The notes beneath the pieces are model-generated. The model had not been told where the DNA came from. It did no database searches and worked only from the letters and a program-made list of their open reading frames with translations. A program made the position numbers and the translations under genes. Positions 33,801 to 45,008 of a stretch of 64,000 nucleotides of DNA are shown one piece after another (positions within the stretch are counted from its first letter, which is position 1; each line of letters begins with the position of its first letter). Origin of the DNA: Zhengitettix transpicula (taxonomy: Eukaryota; Arthropoda; Insecta; Orthoptera; Tetrigidae); NCBI GenBank assembly GCA_037074705.1, contig CM073590.1:223764246-223828245 (forward strand), in the 5' to 3' direction.

Positions 33801-35482
33801 AATCCATTAACTAGGTAATTCTTGGCGTTGTTCTGTTATAATAGTTCATGTTCATTGCAATACGGAGCAGTTATTGTCACAATCGAAAGTCAATACACCT
33901 TACTGGAAAGTCTGTAGCTTTGCATATGATGACACCTTGAAACAGTTGCGTGTCTCTGGTCATGGAGACATAGTAACATTGCTTTGATCCTTATTGGATG
34001 CTAGTGTCCAAAGGGATCGAGGATGCTCATTTTTGCGAATATGGATGGAACGGGGTTGCTGCTATATCCGCCAACAATGGGTTTCGGGGGATTTTGCCAC
34101 GTAAAAGGTTAAGCACCATTTAATAATAAGATTTTCACCAAGAACAAGCATGAGTGATAGTTGTACGATCTTGATGACGAACCTTGTAAGAAAGGGAATC
34201 ACCTGCAGTTAACCATACTACATGTGCTTGTTGTTGGATTATCTGTGGAACTCTGCCGTTGTTTCGAGCCGAGCGTTGCATCGCGGTGTATCGCGGGACA
34301 GCTCCCCACAACCAAGAGTCAGACATTCATGACAGGAAGAGAAATAGGGTGTGCCCGTCTAATGTCAAAATTTGTTTATATGTGAATAAAACGGAACGTT
34401 AAATTTAAAGTAAATGATAAAATATATAATGAAGATGTGGTACAGCATAAAATAAATATTAAAGGTAAATAATTTTTTATTTGTTAGCGTCGTAAAAATT
34501 ATGTAATTATTTTAAAATATAAGTATTTCATTAAAATTTCAATAAAATCTTTTGGCAAACTAATTTATCAAGCTTGACAGTCGTACGATAATTGGTACGT
34601 GTAAATTCAATGTGATTTATGTATTTTCTGTCAATTGTTGTTTGTTTCAATTTTTTTTGAAGTAAGGGGCGACAAGTGAATCCTCATGACACATGTTATA
34701 ATGAGAAGAAAGATAAACTTAACCCGTTTCGTAATCGTAATTGTAATTGTAAACGTTATTTTTGGAAACTGCGGAGTCTATGCGTAAAATGAGAACTGCA
34801 CCACTGGCAATGCATAATTTTCAGGGGTGCCTAAACTTACTTATAAGTATGACGATGTAAAGGAAAATCAGAATCTCATGATGTAAAAAAATTAATTATT
34901 TAAATATCGAATAGAGTAACCGACATTTGAAATGATTTGGGTAGTCATTAAAGTTTTTGAAACGAGGACAGGCTTCTAATTTTGGGCGCCTGAGGACACG
35001 AGAACTGTACCTGAGAACTTGCTACACCATTACCTGTAAATGTCGCTGAGCTGGGTCCTCGAATTACCGCCGCAGAAGCAGAAGATCAAGCCAGTGACGT
35101 CTCGCAGTTGCAAAGGAAGTCACGTCTACTTCAGTCACACTGTCGTCTACCAGATAAAAACACTGAAGACGGGGGCGGCATTACTCATGCGGCTCATTCA
35201 ATATCTCTGTCTGCAAGACATTAGACTTATTTACGTTTAACTAATTGTATTTGGTTACAAAAATATACCACGTATTAAAACATAAATTCTGCAATTTTTT
35301 AGTAGAACTCATTCCAAAGAACAAACTGCACTATTTAATTACATTTCAATTGCAAATAAAAGCCGTGCAAATAAAAAATGCACTTAAAACTTAAACTACC
35401 CACAGCACACAGTTATTAAATTGAATTTTTTTTCTAGTTTATCAACAATTTTTAATCTTAATAGAATCGGTCATATATTTTT
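30846..35482. other. 3' flank of the transporter, AT-rich
   Basis: It may include a long 3' UTR up to about 32 kb. Near 33440 there is a TTCTCGGGTCTCAACCCGGG block whose relative, TTCTCGGGTTTTAACCCTGG, lies near 38801; it is probably part of an old repeat. A GC-richer frame at 35040-35240 is unrecognised. Confidence 0.6.
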
Positions 35483-35735
35483 GTTTTAGGGCAACAGGCT
35501 ACGTGAGGGTGATCCACATTGGGCAACTCCCCTTTAATAGCATAGGAAGGGATTTGAAAGAGGGGATTCGGAAAGGTAGAGGAAGGTAGCCAAGGGTTTA
35601 CTAGGGTCCCCGGGCTATAGTTTAAGGATCATACCCGGCATTCGCCTAAAAAAATGCAGGGAAAACCCTAGGAAAACCTGCATCGGGTAGGTCGGGCATT
35701 GGGTACTTGTCCCACGCTCTTCCGATAGCGGGAAA
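35483..35735 (-). mobile_element. LINE-like retroposon, 5'-truncated (copy 9)
   Basis: This main-subfamily copy runs from TTTTAGGGCAACAGGCTACG to CGATAGCGGG, where it is truncated. No clear target duplication is visible. Confidence 0.75.
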
Positions 35736-38700
35736 TAACATTCGTCTTTATTAATGTTGAGTTAGGCGTCAGGGAAGTGAGAGATACTTAGGTTTTCCGT
35801 GTTTACCTTATTAAAGCCACTGTAAGGATTTTTTCTGACATATACTACTCTAACTCATGAAACATACCATTTCTTTAACACATGAATATCCCTACAATTT
35901 TGCAATAGTTTCCAGAAGAGTTTTCTAGTCTATAAATTGTCTGTAATTCTAGAAATAATTTACTTATAATATTAAATTTTGTGGTGTATATACTATTATT
36001 ATTTAATTTACGATAAATATTTTCGCTTTTATATATTATAAATATTTCATGTATACATTAATTTCCTGATTGATGAACTGAATTATTCATTGCATTAGAT
36101 TATCTTTAACTTATTTATTTAATTTAAACAAGATACTGCATGATTTATATACATAATTTTTTATTGTTTTGTTGCTTTTTGTTTACTTCTAGTATCTAGT
36201 ATTGTCCTTGTTCTTTTTTTAAAAAAAAATTGTGCATATAACGCTGTCACTACTTTCCGTATTTCCTCAGTATTTTACAAAAATTAATTAAAGTAATTAA
36301 TTCAATAGTTATTTTAATAACACTCTGGTTTGGGGCGTGTTTTAAATAAGTACCATTTTCCTTCAAGAAAATAAAATTTATAATAAATATACTGGCTTTT
36401 AGAGTGTTGTCAACTGACTAGTGCAGTTGTGTTTCTCTAGCTTCTTCTTAGCACCTGACGAAAGGGACAAGGATCCCAGAAACATTGTGTGGTATTTATA
36501 ATACCCCTTTTTTGTCTGTATTGGCTATCTTTCTTATTCAAAAATACTGATAACTGATAATTTCAGTACTAGCACCAACGTTTTTAATCAGTCATAAAAT
36601 TGAAATGAAAAACTAATTCGAGAAAACTGATCATTATTTTAGGGCAAGTTGAAGGTTTTTGTACTTATAATTTTGGGTCAAAATTTATATTTGGGATCCT
36701 TGTAGGTGGTTCTGAATTTTTGTTTTCTTTGTACAGATGAATATGACAAACTGCCGAAAACTCTTCAAAATTATAAATTAAAATTTTTTAACAGTCATGA
36801 CTTCGGATTAATACTCAAATTAACAAAATAAGTTCATTTTTTAATGAGGATATTAAATGTAACTAATTAAGTCGATAGAAGAATTTATAACTATTATTAA
36901 TTTGGTTAATATCTGATTCTTTCAGGGTTTTAGTGACTTAAACGCAAACTATCACAAGACATACATAAATAATTGTCAACCTGAACCTAATGTAATAAGC
37001 CAGAGGTGTGAAATATTTTCACATAACCCTCTCTCCAAATCGATATACTCTTAGCCATATGATTTTTTATATCCTAACCGTGAATTTCATATTACTTGCA
37101 GACCCAGCTAAATAAAGTTTTAAACAAATATTTCACTGCTTCTCCCTTAAAGTCATTAACCTGCCTTTATTGCGTCTTTGAACTCAAGTAACGGTCACAT
37201 TTATAATAGTATTTTAGAAGACGAACTCATCCATTTAAATAAGTATATACAATGTCTGCATGTTATTAAACGGTCCAATCGACGTCGTCTACTTTGTTAG
37301 AAAAATAATATAATCTTCATTTGTGTTTCTGCCCGCGTTACCCTCACGACAATAAATGCGTTAGACGCATACACGACTCCTACTTTGACAGTAGGTGATC
37401 TCAGGGCGTCGCTACTTTACAGTACAACGACACCGAGCATGACTGAGTGGTCCTACGGCTCAGCGGAGTATTTCCGGTCACAAGGAAGGCCTGCAAATTG
37501 TTATTACCTTACGTTTTGCTAACTGTAAAGATCCTAACGCCGCGTTACTGTTTCACGCGTCTAAGACGTAACGCGAATATTATATACAGCGGGGCTCTTG
37601 AGAATTATTTAAATTTTATTTGAAGAAACAGCTATTAGCTAATGTAACAGTACAAAAAATATACATAATAAATAGCTCGAATTTCGAATAGAAGCCACGA
37701 TTCAGGACACCCACGCAGACTTCACAGTCTGAACCTCCTGAAAGGTCTCACCAACATTAGCAACACACGGGGGTAATTTACCCAACTCCAGAAGAACTCA
37801 GAACATAAAGTATATATTTTTAAAGATATTATAGCCTAATTTTGTTTAAAAATTCTATAATTGTTTTGATATTCCTAATATAATATATATTAGTCCTTTA
37901 TAACGTAGAAATTATTTAGACATCCGGAAGTTTATATTTTCGTTTTGCAACGATAATAAAATTAACTACAAAACTCACGTCTACAGATTTATCGTCAATA
38001 CTCTCCGTTTTATAATATCTTAGGCTACAGTCCAGAACTCTTGTCGTAAAAGATAAGTTACGGATTTGATTAACAAAAAAATTTCCTTACATATATTTTT
38101 AGAAAAAAAAATGTATCATCGTTTTTTAAATTTAATTGTGAAACAGATCCACTTTATAAGTAATATTATTCTAGTTTTTTTTTAATTTTTAAAACACATT
38201 GTTTTGACTGTATTTTGCGTTTATCTCTTTAAATTCTAGGTCTATATGTATTTATATTTTTATCAGCTCTGAGTCGATTATAGATGTACAGACTTCTGGG
38301 ATCACTCCATAATTTTTGTCTTTCTCTTTTTAAATTTTTGTAATTAGTTAACTGAGAACATAAGTACCGTCTTTAGTGTAAAATATAGTGTAGAAAACAG
38401 TGAAGTGTGGTTAAATTCTGTAAAAAAGTAAAAACTCTTCAAGACTGAGGCATGATAGTTCGAAAGCTAGTTCCGTTTAGGTTCATTTCGTTGAGTCTTA
38501 CGGTAGAGAGTCAGATGTCTCTATGTATCATCCTTTCCCGGGGTGTTTAAAATGAAGATTAGAGTGAACCAAAGTTATGTCACGCTAAACATTGGAGATA
38601 TCTTTCCTTTAATATATGTGGTTTTCCCCATCCTTCCTACGCCACTTTATGTTTTGTGGTTTCTCCTCTCTGAAGGTTTCTTTTCTGTCCGACTGTTGCA

Positions 38701-39423
38701 CTCAGTCATGATTACAATTGAAAAAGGCATTTCCGCTACTTCATTTAAGATACGAAGGGTTAGCGAATGTAGATTTAACTGGTAATTCCGATGAGTGTAG
38801 GATTCTCGGGTTTTAACCCTGGTTTACTAGCTGCCGAAACGTTGTGATCAACACAAGAACCCACAACGGAATTACTCCGAAAATCGCTTCAACCGATTGT
38901 GTGGTTTGGTTTTTCATCTCGGCCACCCAAAGGTAGTCTGCAACTTCCAGTTCCTGGAAAATTCATGGCTCCTGTTGCTCGTAGACCGCGAGCTCGTTTG
39001 CCCGACGCTGGTAAACAAATCTCAATCCCATAAAAATGACATTTTAATGTTAATTAATAATCTTTGAATGGCTCCAGTGGGTTGAGCATGGGCTTAAATC
39101 AATTATTCCCCACGGATTTCATTCGTCCGGTTCTCCTCTCCAAACACTATCTACGCTAATCAACTTTTGTAAGTTCTTCGACGTCTGCTACGGTTGAGGA
39201 CCGTTTACTTGTAGCACGGTAACTTATTAGATTTTTGACAGAGCCAGGAGTCTGTCAGTTGCAGGTCACGCCAGACTTTGTTTTGATTTTGGGTCCTAAG
39301 CGACCAGTGGACATCGTTTATTGGCCTTAAATGCAGCACTCAGCGGGAATACTTTCTGTCTGTGCCAAATCCTTCTCTAGCCTCTGGAGTTTTCGTTGGG
39401 GGACATTAAATTTCCACGGCTTT
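35736..39423. other. Non-coding DNA with one foldback arm
   Basis: I see nothing besides the arm at 36404 and the CTCGGGTTTTAACCC block near 38803. A GC-richer patch around 37350-37460 has no open frame of note. Confidence 0.6.
36404..36534. mobile_element. Foldback family A, single right arm
   Basis: It runs GTTGTCAACTGACTAGTGCA, GCACCTGACGAAAGGGACAA, GATCCCAGAAACATTGTG and TTTGTCTGTATTGGCTATCT, in right-arm order. Confidence 0.65.
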
Positions 39424-39805
39424 GCTTTTTAGATTAACAGTCTATATGAGAGTCATACACGCGGTGGCATATGAAGAGGTGTCAATGGGCATTGCGGTAG
39501 GTAAGTGGTAACTAGTGCTCTCAGACTGTAATTTAATGATCATACTCGGACACTCGTCAAAACGGACAATCGTAGAGAAACCTTCATCGGATACGTCGGT
39601 CTCTCGGTGCTCGTTCCGATGACTGGAGTTTAGGGTTTGTCGTAAGGGGACTAAGGATTCCTGACTCCATGCCTCGACCAGATTTGGGGGTTAGCTGGCT
39701 GAATTGTCCAATGAGAACTGCTTTTGTAGTATGCCCAACGTCTGCGAACCTTGAACATGCAACCTTCAGAGCCAGCCTAGGTGTCAGGGCTTATGGGGAA
39801 CTTTA
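39424..39805 (-). mobile_element. LINE-like retroposon, old diverged copy (copy 10)
   Basis: It is recognisable by order rather than identity: AACAGTCTATATGAGAGTCA, GTCGGTCTCTCGGTG, CATGCCTCGACCAG, GTATGCCCAACGTCTGCGA and TCAGGGCTTATGGGGAAC. It covers nearly the full length of the common part of the family. Confidence 0.6.
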
Positions 39806-40210
39806 ATTTAAATACTTGGTTTGAAGCCAGGGACAGGAAAAGCCTAAAGCAGGACGTTAACCCCTTCTGATTCTCCGTGTGAGGCAAACGGATTAGCGCG
39901 TTGCAATTTATATTATAATGACGCATAATTTTGAATGCCTAAATCATGATATGAAAAATTAAATAAAATTGTAAAAGAAACTTAGAGGTTCTTGGAAAAT
40001 ACGAAATCTGGGGGTTGTAGGGGTGTGAGTAACAGCGGTCGGCCTTATGTCGAGAGGATTCTGCTCTGAAAATTTTGGACGGTCACTTTCACACACCTGT
40101 TTGACAGACCAGAGGAGTAGAACAGTCGCTGCCAAGCATCCGTGGAAAGCGGACGTAAACTAAAAAATGAAATGATAAAAATTACGTCTGATTGAAAATT
40201 AATAATAAAA

Positions 40211-40375
40211 AAGATAGCGAAATACAGACAGACGAAGTGATAATATAAATACCACACAACGTTTCCGGGATCCTTGTCCCTTTCTTCGGGTGCTAAGAAG
40301 AGCCTAGAGCGACACAACTGCACTCGTCAGTTGACAAAACTCAAATCACTTATTTTGTCTGTATTTGACTATCTT
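40211..40375. mobile_element. Foldback family A, full left arm and short right end
   Basis: The complete left arm (AAGATAGCGAAATACAGACA ... GTCAGTTGACAAAAC) is followed directly by only the last 33 bp or so of the right arm, ending CTGTATTTGACTATCTT. The asymmetry suggests internal deletion of one arm. Confidence 0.7.
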
Positions 40376-40522
40376 ATTTATTAAATATTACTATTACGCA
40401 ATAAGTTTGTTCTCACACATGAGATGATGAGATCCACTTTGTGGGATGCTCCAGGCTGCTCCCTCTTCCAATTGGATAACTTGTATGTGAATGATGATTC
40501 ACAAAAAAGCATTTGAGTTTTG

Positions 40523-40650
40523 AGTTTTGTTAACTGACAAGTGCAGTTGTGTCGCTCTGTGCTCTTCTTAGCACTGAAGAAAGGGACAAGGATCCCAGAA
40601 ACATTGTGTGGTATTTATATTATCACTTCTTTTGTTTGTATTTAGTTTTC
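40523..40650. mobile_element. Foldback family A, single right arm
   Basis: It lies 150 bp from the previous copy and carries GTTAACTGACAAGTGCAGTT, GCACTGAAGAAAGGGACAAG and TATCACTTCTTTTGTTTGTA. It may be a separate insertion, or the displaced right arm of the neighbour. Confidence 0.65.
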
Positions 40651-41112
40651 TTTTTTATTATTAAAAGATAAAATGTAACGTTGTTTGCCGGGCTCCATAG
40701 AGCAATATGATGCATTTAAAATGTGAAAATTCGTCAAAGTGGAAGTTATAGTGTGAGGGTTGAAAAGTTACGTGGTGTTAAGCAGAGTATTGTGAAAGAA
40801 AAGTGTAAGCGGAAGAATATTGGAGTGTTATGTAGAAAATAATTGAAGGCAGTTAGACGGCTTACAGAAAGGCGGACGATAAACGGAGCGGACACCAGCA
40901 CTTCAGATAACATTTTAATGTAAAGAAAAATTGAAAAACAAATACGTTCATATAGCCACAAAAGTTTATGTAATTCCCTTTAATTGTATTACTTTTAATT
41001 AATATATTTTATATTAAACAAAGACTTGAATTATTGATAATAAATAAAATCTGATGAAAAAATGATTCATCAAAATATATATATATATGTATCTTTATTA
41101 TTCATTATATAT

Positions 41113-41686
41113 ATCTTTATTTTTTATTATTTTTTTAGGGCATGGGCTACATGAGGGTACTCCACGTTGGGCAACTCCCCTTTAATCGCATAGGAAGGGA
41201 TTTGAAAGGGGGGATGCGGAAGGGTAGAGGAAGGTAGCCAAGGGTTACTAGGGCCCCCGGGCTATGGTTTAAGGATCCTACCCGGCATTCGCCTAAAGAA
41301 ATGCAGGGAAAACCCTACAAAAACCTGCATCAGGTAGGTCGGGCATTGGGGTACTTGTCCCACGCCCTTCCGATAGCGGGAGAGGAGTTTGCTGTGGGGA
41401 CGCAGCATTAACTTCTCCGTGCCTCGACCAGTTTAGGAGGCAGCTGGCCGACTATTCCAATGGAAATAGCGGACAACTCTTACCGTATGCCCAAAGTCTG
41501 TGACCCCGGAACATACACGTCTCAGAACAGGCCGAGGTGCCTCGGCTTGTGGGAACCTTAGTTAAAAAACGGAGAGGAAAAGGTAGCCCCTTCGTATCTC
41601 TCCTACAAGGTTCTGCCTGCGAGAGAACATCCCTTGCAGGTTACCAGCGAGAGAATCCTCTCGTAGGCTTCTTTAGATCTTTATTT
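41113..41686 (-). mobile_element. LINE-like retroposon, longest copy (copy 11)
   Basis: ATCTTTATTT at 41113-41122 and 41677-41686 brackets the copy. It holds the common body, the CAAAAAACGG/AGGTAGCCCC extension and the 5' hairpin block (41615-41668). It is the fullest version in the window and a good reference for the family, but it encodes no reverse transcriptase. Confidence 0.8.
41615..41668. repeat. Hairpin block of the LINE-like family
   Basis: GCCTGCGAGAG at the left pairs with CTCTCGTAGGC at the right with one mismatch. Between them are TTGCAGG and CCAGCGAGAG, which can also pair. The same block is seen at 18556-18582 and 22948-22987. Confidence 0.7.
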
Positions 41687-41703
41687 GTATCTTTATTATC
41701 CAT

Positions 41704-41731
<28 letters not shown>
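41704..41731. repeat. (TA)n microsatellite
   Basis: About 14 units just outside the longest LINE-like copy. Shorter TA tracts occur near 1400-1418, 54475-54492, 58778-58797, 60634-60652, 62385-62398 and 63336-63355. Confidence 0.9.
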
Positions 41732-41737
<6 letters not shown>

Positions 41738-42159
41738 CCTATACGCTGGGAAAAATGTGTTTATAAATCAGGAGATTATGTAGAAAAATAAACTATGATT
41801 GTTTGTGCGTTTAAAATCAAAATAAATATTTAAAAAAATAAGTCTTGTTTGTATTTGATTCACCCTCGTATATATGTTTTATCGATCGCGCGGTTGGTGA
41901 GAGACGAGACATTAAATACATCTGTTCTCAGCCGATCCCAGATAAAAACCTATCTGGCCATCTCTATTGTTTACCCTTTTCTCAACTTGTCCGGGTGAGT
42001 AATACTTAAAATATCTAACATTATCGATTCCTTTTTCTCTATCGATTTGATACTGAAACTCAGAATTTGAGTCTGGAATGGCAATATTCGGGATTCATGA
42101 CTACGAAGGGGACTCTAGCGTCCACTGTTCCGACGTTTTGAACCGTCCTTCGCCATGCT

Positions 42160-42510
42160 GCTTGTAGGGTGTCAAAGGAAAAGAACTGGGTTCGAAAGAA
42201 GTGTCAACGTAGGGTCCCTGCTGCCAAAGTCACTTGACAAGTCACCTGAATTTTGCTTCCTCCTACGTAAGCACGCAAAGTGACCACGACGTATTCGGTA
42301 TTCTTTACCTTGCCGGTTTGAAGTCCACTTTGGTTTTGTTTTGGTCGTTGTGACGCTGAGCGCCAAGGTCGGTGTCGCGGCGCTAAATTGATGGAGGGAA
42401 AATAGAAGTGCGAGGCGAGATTGCGTAATTGCCGAGGCGAGCTTCTCCAGTTGGCTCGAAGTTCTCGTGCGAGTCGCATGGCTCTGCGGCACACGAGGTG
42501 AGTTCGCCAT
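42160..42510. promoter_or_regulatory. CpG-rich patch, possible promoter or first exon
   Basis: This stretch of about 350 bp is much richer in G+C and CpG than its surroundings. On + it holds CGCATGGCTCTGCGGCACAC then GAG|GTGAGT, a plausible ATG (about 42478) with a strong donor, as expected of a short first coding exon. On - it has the longest frame of the window (42621-42172, 149 codons), Arg/Ser/Thr-rich with no recognised domain. I cannot choose between a first exon, an old retroposed sequence and chance. Confidence 0.25.
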
Positions 42511-44511
42511 TAACTGCATCATCTCGTCACAACTCTTACCAAAGTGGAATCGCATCAATCGCAGGTTCAAGTGGTACAAGTATTTAGATTCAAAGTGACC
42601 AACGCGTTTACGAATTCGCATACAGTATAGTTCACCGTTAGTATCTTATCTGTAATGTCATTTAGGAAAACTATCCAACTTTTGACTCAAACGAGCTGAA
42701 CAAGTTTCAATACTGTCTTCTGGAATATCTAAAACGAAGATAAAAGTGTTTTTAGTACAAAACTTGCCTAACTAACAATGACAAAAATAATCGTAAGTTG
42801 TGCTACTGATGACTTGCGGCATAACTTAACCACTTAACACATAATTAGTATTTATTTACATCCATCTCCTACGAGAGGAAAAAGTAATGTACTCTTCTTA
42901 AACCAGGGCAAGATTTTCTATAGAGAAATTTGAGTTGTAAAGACCGTGTTAAATAATAAAAAAAGTTTGTATGTCGTATATATATTGACATACTGTGATG
43001 CCCTTGTATAATATTTTTGCGTTGACTCACCAGGAAAAGTGAAGGGTTTAATTCATAAAATGAGGTTTATCTGAATAACGTAAAAGGTCAGATCAAGGAC
43101 GAGATATAGGCGAATTTTTTTAACATTCGTCGTACTGTATTATGTATACATTCAGTCTTGAAATTCGGTAGTTGATCGGTGGCAGTTTCAATAATTAAGT
43201 AAATAATTCTGCAATTATTTGATTTGAGAAGAAAAACACTTTAAAAGTCATCGAAAAAGAGCGGCATAAAAGTTATTAAAAAATAACGAACTTCTTACTG
43301 CATTATTAATTTCAGTAACAGTTAAATAAATTTTTAAGAATTATTTATATATTATAGCAATCTTTCTATCAGAAGAAAAATCATTCCAGTCCCTTACTGG
43401 ATAGTAAAGGAATAGTTTACCGTTCTTTGACTAGTTTTTTTTATCTATTTGATGTCGAATCCTTATCTTTCATTGCCTTTTTAAATTATAATTAGAAAAT
43501 CGGTTGTTCACAGCATTAACATTCGCAGTTTTGTAAGAAGCAAGAATTACTAGAATATAAAAACTGGAAAAAGATCATTATATACCAATATATATTCTAT
43601 CTAAAAAATTTCAAATTAACAAGCAGCGAATGCTGCAAAAGTAAAATAAATTTCCCCTTAGATATTCTTATTCTATGTAGGGCCTGTGTGATTTCTGATA
43701 GAAATTGCGACGTCCTACGATTTGTAAAATAGTATAAATTTAAATATTATTTTAAATATTGCTGCAACGATGAATGTAATCACATAACCAGTACAGAAAT
43801 AAATAATATATATATTAACATTAAATCTTCGAAATTCTTTAGAATAACACTACCATTGCAATTACCAGGTAATTCATAATGCCTTCGTCTGAAATTACTG
43901 AAATTATTATTATATTACCTTTGCCTATTGCAGTATAGGATAAGTGCTTACACTATTTCCAATATTTAATTATAATTATAATACTAATAAGAAAATTATA
44001 TACCCAACGTAAATTCCTGGCAGACAGGCTTCTTATTAGATATTAGAATATCAAGCATCCGCGGACCAGACAGTGTCTTACTGGAAGAAAAATCTGATTC
44101 ATTTCAAAATATAGGTAAAGTGGTATGACAGGGGAAAACAGTTTTCAAATAAAATAAGGGATCTCACCGATATTTGATAATTAGTGTTGTACAGCAACTA
44201 CGAACTAAAAGATGCTCCCCACCGAAAATATCCAGACGATTTCTCTTTTAGGTGAAGAACAATTGTAATAATTAGAAACTAAAGGAAAATAAATTCAGCA
44301 GTCGACGAAAACTCAATTTTTAGTTTCTGAGAAAAAAATGTCTGTCCATTAATAGTCGAAAATTCACGTAAAATTGAATATAATGTAAGACACCTAGTAA
44401 CTAAATTATCTGAAATTATAAAATGTAAAACAACCGTGTTAGGAGGACTCTAATTAGTTAAACAACACACCGAACAATCATCTGGTTCGTACGGGGGCGT
44501 TCTTGCGATTT

Positions 44512-44602
44512 TGAATCACCTGGCGTAAGCAACAAGGATTGCAGAAACGTTGTGTGTTATTTATTTAATAACCTAATATTGTCATTTATTTGGCTACCTC
44601 TT
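44512..44602. mobile_element. Foldback family A, decayed right arm
   Basis: CACCTGGCGTAAGCAACAAG, GCAGAAACGTTGTGTG and TGTCATTTATTTGGCTACCT follow right-arm order with many changes. Confidence 0.45.
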
Positions 44603-44934
44603 TATCGAATTAGTCAAACTAAATCTGTCTCGCGAATTTCGCTACTATTAAAACTATGAACAACGTGGGGTTATCCTACTTTTTATATAATAAATAATTT
44701 TTTTTATAATTATATTATATAATTCTATAATTAGTTTTTTTAAAAAAACATTATGTTTAATAAATAATTTTTCAATTCATTTGTCGTTCAGTGCTCTTTA
44801 ACATAAATTTGAGGAAGGCACAAGTAGTTGTCTTACTATCATGTGCGTGGCTCAGCATTGTCCACGGTCGTCTTACGATGTTACCTTCGATACCAACCAA
44901 CATCATCGTCCCACACTCCGACAGGAACCACGTC

Positions 44935-45008
44935 TCCCAGTTTCTTCATCAAGACAGAACTGCTCGCGGCACTTCCAAGATTACAACTATCTTCTATTTC
45001 GCTTAGGG
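44935..45008. repeat. Shared repeat segment (pair with 14335-14412)
   Basis: This is the second copy of the segment described at 14335. The flanks can be aligned only loosely. Confidence 0.5.

Noticed and set aside
42172..42621. Longest frame in the window (149 codons, minus strand) as a gene
   Set aside because: Composition is biased, an overlapping minus-strand frame is also open, and no domain is visible; kept only as part of the CpG-rich patch.
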